Assembly (NCBI GenBank): GCA_036245805.1
Contig: BTRK01000002.1
Coordinates: forward strand, 10,660,689-10,724,688
Length of the DNA stretch: 64,000 nt
Direction of reading: 5' to 3'
From: Pristionchus mayeri
Taxonomy: Eukaryota; Nematoda; Chromadorea; Rhabditida; Neodiplogasteridae
Shown here: positions 56,101-64,000 of the stretch, piece after piece
Layout of the letters: each line of letters starts with the position of its first letter
Position numbering within the stretch: position 1 is the first letter of the stretch
The notes under the pieces: model-generated
Told to the model about the DNA's origin: nothing
Seen by the model: only the letters and a program-made list of their open reading frames with translations
Databases searched by the model: none
Program-made: the position numbers and the translations under genes

Positions 56101-59100
56101 GGCTAAGTGAGTTGCATCCTTTCCTAAGAAATATGGACAAAGCGAAAAAAAATTGTTTCATTTGTCTGAGAAATTTGAAAGAGCGAACTAGGGAGATTTT
56201 TGTTTCAGTTGCCTAAGAAATATGAAAAAAGCAAACTAGGGAGGTTCGGGCCTCACGGTGTCTATTACTTTTTGAAAACGCGTTGACCAGTATTACGACG
56301 TGTACTGTTGACTATGAGATGTCGCCTAATTGCAAAATGGTCTGCTGATATGTGGAAATGGTTGGTTAATCCTTTTGTTTGCAGCAACGCGCTGCTGCAC
56401 GCTCCGCCTCCTCCGCCGGCGATAGTGAAGCGAGAGGAGATGCAGCCAGAGAGGAGGGAGGAGCAGGACGAGATGATCAACAATGGAGGTGAGGAGAGGA
56501 GAGAGAGGGAGAGTTTGGGACGTAGTCAGTGGACGAAAAGTAGGTAAAAAATGGCATAATGCGCCCAGTTTTTGGAGATCGTATCATGGGAAATGTAGAA
56601 AACGTGCCTATTTTTGGGCATGTTTTGTTAAAATAAGAACTACGAACTCTTCTTCAGCAATTTTTGCGAAATTTTAAGAAAAATGTCTAATCTCTGATAT
56701 TTTTTAAAGCCTATCCCCTCGTATCGTAGCAGTGGCGTCTCCTTGCTCACCACTACGCAATCGGCTATGGTGTGGGCAATTGTGGTGACGGATGAGGGGA
56801 GTTGAAGGAGAAATCGGGCAATGTCCATTAGTGAGCACTGAATGGTTGGGCTGGTATTTGCCTTCTGCTGCGCACCTGGCGGTTCGCCGTGACAGCGAGT
56901 AGGTGAAGCGTGAATCTCGGTTGCAAAAGTGAAAAGTAACAGCGCGAGAAAAGCTGATATGGCTACTATTTCCTAGACGCGCCTCGGACATATTTAAATT
57001 ATTTTTTCTTAGCTTTGCCAACACTGCTCACTCTAGGGCGTGGAAAAGTGATGTAATACTAGAAACAGCGATAACAAATTCCTTCCTTCCTTCAGGCATG
57101 TCCGATCCCGACAACGACGACGATCTGCTCAAGTTCCTCGAGGATGAGATGCCGGGCGGCATCGCCGACCACGACGATCTTCATCTGGTGAGCACCGTAG
57201 CCTATCGGAGACGCGTTGCGGTCGCAGCGCAGCTGCTAGCCGAAGCTGTCCATTTTCACATTTGTTTGCTGTTAGGCAGATAGAATAGTTATCTAGCCCA
57301 TGGTGGAACATGCATCTACCAGGCTGGGCACTGGGTAAGGTGAGAACATAAAAACAGAGAAGAAAGTGTATTATTTCCGCCATTGTCATATCAAAGCGGC
57401 ATAGCACAATAGTTCTCATCCTGCATAGTGACCCAGGCTGGAATGAGTGGCAAAAGGGAGGCGAGAGGAAGATTGCTAATGACATGCATTCGCAGGGTCT
57501 GGAGGGCGAGAATCTGTTCGACCTCGACTCGTTCGGCGCCAATCTCGGAAGGGAACTCGAGAAGATCGTGAGTCGCACCATCAAAGATACTGTGTTTTTA
57601 ACGTTTCCCGACACCCATGAATTTATTTGAATTGGCACGCGTGCCTGACCACGGAAAACGGAGTGAGAGAGTGGATGTGATCAACCACGCGCGCAAATTC
57701 AAATTATTTTGTGGATGTTGAGTAACTTTAACACTGAGAATGGAAATCCAATGAATTTGTGTGATGTGAGTAAGAGTCGGCTAAACGATAGCGATATTCC
57801 GGGCTCGTAACAGGCAGGGGAGAGGTAGCAGTCAAAACTCTCACTACATTCGCTTTCCTGTGCACCCATGCTGTCAGTCATCGTCTCGCCGCGCGCTCTA
57901 ACTTCACCGGGTTCGAGAGAGCGGGGGATATGACGAGAGGCCGCGAGACCGTGAGTCCGTAATCTCGAAATGCCAGCGCCAGTGTTAGTGCGGTGGAGCG
58001 TGGGAGAGAAATGGTCGCTGAGATTACGGTGGAACGGTTTAATTCACACGCGATGACTGTGCATCGCTAATTGTAAGTGAATTTAATCGTTTCGCGCGTA
58101 ATCTTTATCGACTATTTGTCTTTGATCCTCCACCGCCCTCATACCTAGTGTTGACAAGTCTAGTTTTACGGGCTCGCTGTTGCGCGCCTCGATATAGCTG
58201 CCTCTCCCCGCACTCCTCCCGCACTCTCGAACCCGTAGGAGCGCGTCACGAGGAGATGATTGAGTCTGGTGGCGCGCGACAGTGAACGTAGCTAGACCTC
58301 TCCCTCGCCTGTTACGGGTTCACAATATCGCTCTCGTTTCGACGACCCTTCACCAATCCAATTTATTGAATTTCTGTGCTCACTGGTAGCCCAGGCGCGA
58401 AGCGCGGGTACAATTTTGGCCGGTTAATACATTGAAACCTTGATTTCACATCGTGTCCTTTGCAGCAAGAGCAACGCCCGCCCTCTCCCCTATCTCAGCA
58501 CATTTATGGCTACCTCAACGCGCCATCGAAGACATCGGGTTAGTGTTCCCTCTTTCATACCCACGTTTTGCATCCCGAAGCCGCCCAGTTTGATATTTAC
58601 CCCCGGGTTTGATCAACAACTATGTCTTCCTTATCTGTTTACCTCACACCACCTCACATTGTGTTTTTTTTGAAACCCAGTTTTTGTCCCCAGCCCCTCT
58701 TGCTTTACACGTAGTGTTGTCACACAAACACCATCAAGATATATTTTTAATAATATTATGGAAATATTAGTTTTATAACTAACTCTGTTACGCAAACGCA
58801 TTCATTGTACTATTATCGTCTGTTTTAATCAATCAGTGTACATAAAGCGTTTGCGCCTGTTGTTGTTTTGGTAGTTGGGCGGTGGTGGCGGGAATGGTAC
58901 GAGTCTCATCGATTCAACGAGTCCAATATGGTCTCTTTTAGCTGATTCGGGGGCCTCATCTCGTGCTCAGAAGGGCGCAAACAAAGCAGAGAGGAAGAGG
59001 CAGCAGGTGGGTTCGGGATGGGGACGGCCTGGCCGATGCTGGCTCCGATCGATACAGTAGCCTGACCGTATCGATTGCAGGCGGCACAGCAACAGCCCCA

Positions 59101-61425
59101 GTTCGTCACGTTTGGAGCCGGCGAAAGTCTGCACGGCCGCCAGAGGAAGTATGGTATTCTCAGAGGGGATAGCTTTAGGGGGGGGGGGGGGCGAGTACTG
59201 TAGCCGGGAGGGATTATCAATCGATCGTGGATTTGTGACTTTGGAAGTGCGTCTATTGTTTAGCGGGTGCGGTTCCCGTGCATGTTATTTGAAAGGAATT
59301 GAGAATGCAATTAGTAATGAAGGAGAGAAAAGGGAGAGGACAGCTTAGTAATGGAGGGTAAAATGATGACAAATGTATCGATTTGCAGGCTGACTGCTCG
59401 TGCTACGGACCACGTCATGGATCTGGACACGCGCGAGAGACGACGACGCCAGAAGGAAGAGGAGGTGAGAGATGCGGACCGGTTTATGACCTACCCCCAT
59501 CGATTTATGGCCTACCCTCCTCCCCCCTTCGCGTCTCTAGAATTCGAAAAGTGGCTCAGGAACGCGGCACTCTCCAGTAGTTAGGGTAGAAAACCCTACT
59601 AGTTCGGAGCAAAGTAGACCGAGAAATGGGGATGAGGGAGCGAGAAATGAGTGGGATTGGTGAGGGTGGGCCAGAGGGCATAAGAGGTGAGAGGGCGCCA
59701 GCCCACTGGCAATTCTCTTTTAGTGCAAGTGATTTACGTTAGGTGTGAATCGCAAAAAAATGGTCTCTTAACGAATGGGGGGGGGGGATAATATCGATTA
59801 GTTAAAAAGTGTTTGAGGACAATATTGCATTCAATGATCCGAACTTATGCTCAATGCTGTTCTTAAGCGGTAGAGAGTGCAAGACTGACAGATAATGGAA
59901 AGAACAGTACATGTAAATAAAAATAATTAAATAATGGAGTAATTCCTGCTTCTTGCAGGTTTCACATGGCGACTATGGACACGGCGGCGGGCGCTCGATG
60001 ATGCACGATCCAATGGGAGCAGAAGGTGGAGGAGAGGTGAGGAGCAGGGGTAGGGGATATGACTGCGATACGGATCGATCTCGTATTGGACAAGTGTAGA
60101 AACGTGGAATGTGCGGGAAGGGTGCAATGCGAAAAATCTTGCAGCCAATAGTAAGAGAGGTGGGGAGCAAGGGGACGGCAAACGTTGGCACCATTACTGC
60201 TATCAGCTAGACCCTCCTGTTGTCCGTTAGTGCCCATCATAGTTCTTACAATTTTAAGTGTGCCGGTTTCTGTAAACGCCGCTCGGTTTGTGGTGCATCT
60301 ATTGGGCGACCTCCCGGACTCAACTCAAGAGCAAATATGCCTTCCCATGGATAGGTGGGGGATATGGCTGAGATACGGCTCGATGCCGTATTGAGCAAGT
60401 GCTGAAACGTGGAATGTGCGGGAGGGTGCAACGAGAACGATCCTTGTCTAGATGGCGTGTTAGGAATTGTACAGGTGGCATAGATGGACACCATTGAACC
60501 AAACTTCAAGACCCCGCGGGCTTGAAACAACATAGCCAGGAAATATATTAGTTCACCACTAATGACGGCGGGATGATCTGACTGCGGTACCTTCCATCTC
60601 ATCTTGAGTAATTGTTGAAACTTGAAATGTGCGGGAAGGGTGCAACGGGAACATACCTTGTCTAGACGAGATGTTGGCGAGCATGGGGTATTTCTGACTA
60701 ATGCGGGCTAGAGCTTGCAGCTTTGGAAGGCGTGTAAATATTTGTATTTTAGTGCTTTAAAAATTGTCCAAGACTGAGGCGCACAAAAAGGAGGGAAAAA
60801 TATATAACCTGAAGGTGCGGCGCGAATCCGCCAGGGTCAATTCACGATTTACCACTCTTAGCTTAGTGGCCAACTTGTTGATCTTGTTTGTTTGTGTTGT
60901 GAGGAGCAGTTATGTGAACTGGGCTATTTGTATTTCTATTTTTTATTAATATTATTTATTTTATTTTATTGTTTTTTGCAGGACGATGTCGATAACACTC
61001 CGTACTGCTACTGCCGGCAGCCCAGCGACGGCGAGATGGTCGGCTGCGATGGCAAACGAGTATTGATTTTTTAAAATTCTATTTTCGAAAATATATCTAT
61101 TTTGTTTTTTAATAATTATAATTTTGTAAATAGTAGCTACTTCCTGTCAGTTATGTGTCCCAAGAAGGCATTATATGTAGAACGCTCGTTTGGATCTTGG
61201 GAGTAGTGGGGTTCAACGGGAGCCGCATCGAGTTCCCGGAACCAGAACCTGAGTAGAAACCAGAGGTGTGCCAATAAACCTGAAATCCAGAAATAAAAAA
61301 ATTGAATGAAACCAGAAACTTTGCAGTGTCGGTTCGGCGGCTGGTTCCATCTGCACTGCCTCGGCATGCTGGCGCCGCCCACGATAGACAAGTGGTACTG
61401 CCGGGACTGCGATCGGTACCGCTGA
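50173..61425 (+). CDS. ing-3: ING3-like histone-methylation reader, ~20 exons, near-complete
   Basis: N-terminal ING helices: exons 50173-50227 (LMIFLEDIIE), 50350-50421 (LIEDVPDELQRRGGLIQDWE), 50473-50570, 50928-50999, 51280-51370 (ELEVDAPGSTF). A Pro/Gln/Ala-rich middle follows: 51628-51724, 53068-53188, 53763-53936, 55989-56106, 56385-56488. Acidic and Lys/Arg-rich exons come next: 57096-57187, 57496-57567, 58466-58538, 58942-59006, 59081-59148, 59389-59463, 59959-60036. The PHD finger is in 60982-61059 and 61327-61425: PYCYCRQPSDGEMVGCDGKR, then WFHLHC and WYCRDC, giving C4-H-C3. Human ING3 binds H3K4me3 through this finger within the NuA4/TIP60 acetyltransferase complex; the same role here is inference. 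Frames are continuous except between 53936 and 55989, where one small exon (perhaps around 55523-55561) is unresolved. Predicted length is roughly 560-580 residues, longer than the human protein, mostly in the low-complexity middle. Confidence 0.9.
54193..55210. repeat. 1.0-kb foldback element in an ING3-like intron
   Basis: ACTTGGCACTGGCCGAAAAT at the left end pairs with ATTTTCGGCCAGTGCCAAGT at the right end. The arms (~450 bp each) pair almost throughout, for example CCCAGAAATTTTTCAAGAAC with GTTCTTGAAAAATTTCTGGG. The unpaired centre is about 115 bp. No coding capacity; no target duplication was recognised. Confidence 0.92.
55666..55846. repeat. 181-bp MITE-like foldback
   Basis: AATTGGCGTGGTGTGAGCGC at the left matches GTGCGGTGGAGAA/… reversed as CTCGCACCACACCAATT at the right, and GGAGATTACGC pairs with GCGTAATCTCC inside. 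It shares internal motifs with the element near 57985-58145. Confidence 0.85.
57790..58332. repeat. Foldback element with a second MITE nested at its centre
   Basis: Outer arms: AGCGATATTCCGGGCTCGTA pairs with reversed GTTACGGGTTCACAATATCGCT, and CAGGGGAGAGGT with ACCTCTCCCTCG. The centre (about 57985-58145) is a related copy of the 55666-55846 element (GTGCGGTGGAG ... CTCCACCGC). It lies in an ING3-like intron. Confidence 0.85.
59178..59191 (+). repeat. Poly-G run (14 G)
   Basis: Homopolymer in an ING3-like intron; another of about 10 G lies near 59779 and a poly-C run at 49322-49334. Long G tracts are unstable in nematodes lacking the FANCJ-like helicase DOG-1. Confidence 0.9.
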
Positions 61426-63263
61426 TCGGGTCCAGGTTCCCGCTCCTCCTGGTGCCTGGTACCGAGCCTGTGGTACCCGGTTCCAACAATAGCTCTCCCT
61501 ATCCCTGCCCGTGCAGTCGTTTGTGCGCAAGTTTCCATGCTGTCATTCCCTCTGTCCTCCCAGCCCCCTCCCCATTTCGTGTCTCGATTTCACACGTTGT
61601 TCTGTCTGCTGATCCGTTTGTGCATGTTTAGGGAATTTTGCTGATTCCCATCCCGGTTTATGCTATTTGTCTATCGATAGGTTCGTGATGATGATTATGC
61701 TATATGTTTGTCTATTTTCGAGTAATATCTCCTAACGTTAGTTGCTATTGTTTTTTCCATTGTTGAAGTCTCCACTTTTCTGTAAGTTGTACGATAGGTA
61801 TTCGAATTTGTCCGATTCGGTCTCTATATGCCACAAATTTGCGATTTTCTCTGGTTCTTTCTCTCTAATTTAGCCAGTGCTTTGCCTGATTTTTATCTCC
61901 TTACGTTTCTATCAGACATCTCTATCAGGTCCTGCTTCCTGTTTCCCCTCAGTTTTCTTTCGCGTCCCTCCCCCCGCTCAATCTTTATCGATCGATTATT
62001 ACGGTAATGTCCAATCGGTACTGTGAATCTTTCCCGTCCAGGCTCTATATCGCTCTTTCCTCTATCCATATTCTACCGCGCTTTGGCTGCACCCGTGACT
62101 TACCGCCCTTATACCGGAACCTCGTGTATCGATCAATGGCCTGACCCTCTCTCCTAGTGACCGTACTCTCTTGTCAGGCAAGGCGAGATAGTGCGTGATT
62201 TGAGGAGAGCGAGGCCAATTCTAGCCTTGACCAATCAACCCTTTGTGATTTGGCTGCCTTTCCGTCCCTTCCCCCAGATTAAGCCCCTTTGCTTCTGACG
62301 TTGCTGCGAAGCTTCCTGATATCTGCCGACTAGATTCTGCCCTTTCGTTTTTTCCTCCGATTTCCATTTCCCGTCGAAGAGGTAATAACGCGTGATTCCT
62401 TGTTGTACGAATAAAGTCTTTCGCAAATGATGAACGATATGTGACCGCTTTTCGACTACGGTATTCGATCCGTGATCTACCTTATCCTTGTGAATTATTT
62501 ATCTTCCCTCAGGTGGCTGGCTACGGTATGCGATCCGTGATCTACAGTATCGCGTCGAATTATTGCGTTTTCTCCAGGTGGATGTGCCGTAGCGCTGAGT
62601 TATTGCTCGCCGTTGATTTTGTGTCAGTTGTGCGGAAAGCTGAACCAGGTCGAAAGGCCTCTTCTGTGCTAGTTTAGACTGTGTTTGGAATAGAATTGAA
62701 AGCTCAGCCCCTTGAAAGACTCGATTCCTTGATCAGAAGGGTAAAGCCTAAGGACATGTTGCCACTCTACTTTGGTGTGGCCCGGGCTTTTGCAGAAGAG
62801 CCGGGGTTGTTCCCTTTTCCGATTGCTCACAATTGCACAATCGAGATCGTTTCTGTCGAAATTGTTCCGTCATTTTTTTCAAATATTCTGTTCCATTAGT
62901 ATTCTGATTTATGTTTCATAGTTGTTCATCTCTACGATTAGTAGTTGTTTGAAAAAAGCGTCTGCCATTTCGAATTAATACACGCCAAGCGGCCATTGCA
63001 AAGGCGCCCAGCTGTGCCAGAGGCAGAAACGCGCGCGCCATGGGGAAAATGCGCGCGCTTTCTCGCGTCTCCGCCCCCCTCGTCCATAGTCATCCCTCGG
63101 CCGGCCAGTACAAATTATGAGCTCTAGTGGCGCGTGATTCCTCCTTAAATTGGCTTAATTTGTCTCTTACTCCACCGTCTCGCGTATTGCTCGCCCTCCT
63201 TGCCAGCCCTATCCTTATTCATCTTCCTGAAGCCTTATTCCGCCTTATTTTGGTGCTTTTCAG
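61426..63263. other. Intergenic region between ING3-like and FAF2-like genes
   Basis: The 3' UTR of the ING3-like gene is followed by pyrimidine-rich sequence. No further exon or RNA gene was recognised. The promoter of the downstream gene lies here unless the two are in an operon, which 1.8 kb spacing makes unlikely. Confidence 0.4.
63251..63263 (+). promoter_or_regulatory. Probable trans-splice acceptor of the FAF2-like gene
   Basis: GGTGCTTTTCAG ends 10 bp before the ATG (context ACCATGG). An acceptor this close to a start codon with no upstream coding exon is typical of spliced-leader addition. Confidence 0.55.
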
Positions 63264-63273
63264 AATAGCGACC

Positions 63274-63818
63274 ATGGATCATCTGACCGAAGAGCAAATG
63301 GACAAACTCCGGCAGTTCCAGGTCAGGTTTTTACCCTGGTTGATTGGGGTTTCACCAGCACACTACCTTGGTGTTGCCTGTGAGAGACGCTAATTGCACG
63401 GCCGCTTTGAGACAACAAAAATACCGATAATTATGTTGTTCGCTTTCTGGCGGCGCGTACATTGTTTGCGTCGAGGTAGGTCAAGATTAGACCTACATCA
63501 TCGAGATTCTTGCAAACTCCGAGGGCTCATTCTTGGACTACCCTAAGGCAGTCCTATTTGCATGGAAGTAATCAGGCTAGCTCATGGGTGATTATTACCG
63601 GTCGAGCGATGTGAACGTGTGGAAATGAGAAATAGTTACGATCTCTATCGGTTAGAGTAGATCAAGATAAGTAATCGATAATGCTTGTCATTCCCTTCAG
63701 GATATCGCTAACATCGAGGAGATGGATCTCGCCGTCGTCACACTCGTCTCGTGCGACTGGAATCTGGAGGCGGCGATTGAGGCACATCTGGGTGGAGGTG
63801 CGCCCGCTCCCAACAGAG
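63274..63818 (+). CDS. FAF2/UBXD8-like protein, first two exons (gene continues past the window)
   Basis: Exon 63274-63321 reads MDHLTEEQMDKLRQFQ; exon 63701-63818 continues DIANIEEMDLAVVTLVSCDW and NLEAAIEAHLGG. Together they make a UBA-like three-helix domain with the WNLEAAI motif. Start and spacing match FAF2 (UBXD8), an ER and lipid-droplet protein that recruits p97/VCP during ER-associated degradation. FAF1 has a similar N-terminus, so that family is an alternative. The UAS and UBX domains expected downstream are outside the window. The second exon ends in phase 1. Confidence 0.7.
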
Positions 63819-64000
63819 GTGAGATGAGGGAGACAAGGAATGAGACAAGGAGACAAGGAATAGCCGGGGAGTTTAGTGGGAGGGCTTGGACATAAGCAGA
63901 ACATGTAGGGATTCACTGAAAACCACCCATTGATGCAACTGGAATTGTAGGCGGGAATCGACGTAGTGTATGACTTCTGAAACCAGAATCATGCTGCTAG

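Noticed and set aside
61137..61538. Minus-strand open frames over the last ING3-like exon
   Set aside because: Antisense shadow of the PHD-finger exon and a simple GGTACC-type repeat after it.
1..64000. CRISPR arrays, bacterial operons or phage genes
   Set aside because: None seen. Intron-bearing genes, LINEs and mariner elements show a eukaryotic genome, and the tandem units at 13.5-14.5 kb are exon cassettes, not spacer arrays.

Overview
The window reads as nematode nuclear DNA, most like a rhabditid or diplogastrid (my inference). The evidence is short introns with GT donors and TTTTCAG-like acceptors, splice acceptors sitting directly before start codons as expected for spliced-leader trans-splicing, 5S rRNA-like stretches that resemble the Caenorhabditis 5S sequence, and RTE, CR1-like and maT (Tc1/mariner) elements. 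No gene here is prokaryotic or viral.

Layout: 1.1-5.4 kb, minus strand, an SLC6-type sodium/neurotransmitter symporter in about 20 exons. 5.4-11 kb, no host gene: a decayed mariner and a 1.25-kb dispersed repeat. 11.1-20.5 kb, a segment bounded by two inverted copies of a ~420-bp sequence. It holds a complete 170-residue NADAR-domain gene, then a tandem array of small phase-0 exons that splices in frame into a ~980-codon 3' exon for a transposase-like protein, then a CR1-like LINE fragment and a decayed ribosomal protein eL18 gene. 21.0-22.3 kb, an apparently intact maT transposon with perfect 27-bp terminal repeats. 23.0-33.3 kb, two CR1-like LINEs, the second interrupted by an RTE fragment with a visible target-site duplication, and foldback elements between them. 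33.3-45.9 kb is repeat rich, with a seven-exon small gene, one isolated caspase-like exon, and a second copy of the 1.25-kb repeat split by an RTE insertion.

45.9-47.8 kb, minus strand: a three-exon gene with a domain like the cytoplasmic tail of the P2X7 receptor, followed about 130 bp later by a THAP zinc-finger gene in an operon-like arrangement. 50.2-61.4 kb, plus strand: an ING3-type chromatin reader with about 20 exons from the N-terminal ING helices to the C-terminal PHD finger; its introns carry several foldback elements. 63.3 kb to the end: the first exons of a FAF2/UBXD8-like UBA-domain gene that continues beyond the window.

The ordinary cellular genes (transporter, ING3, FAF2-like) look unrelated to each other. 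The most unusual region is 11-20.5 kb, where a predicted ADP-ribose-processing NADAR enzyme, a duplicated-exon cassette array and a transposase-like protein share one inverted-repeat-bounded interval. Gene assignments come from reading translated motifs and splice phases by eye; no database search was run.
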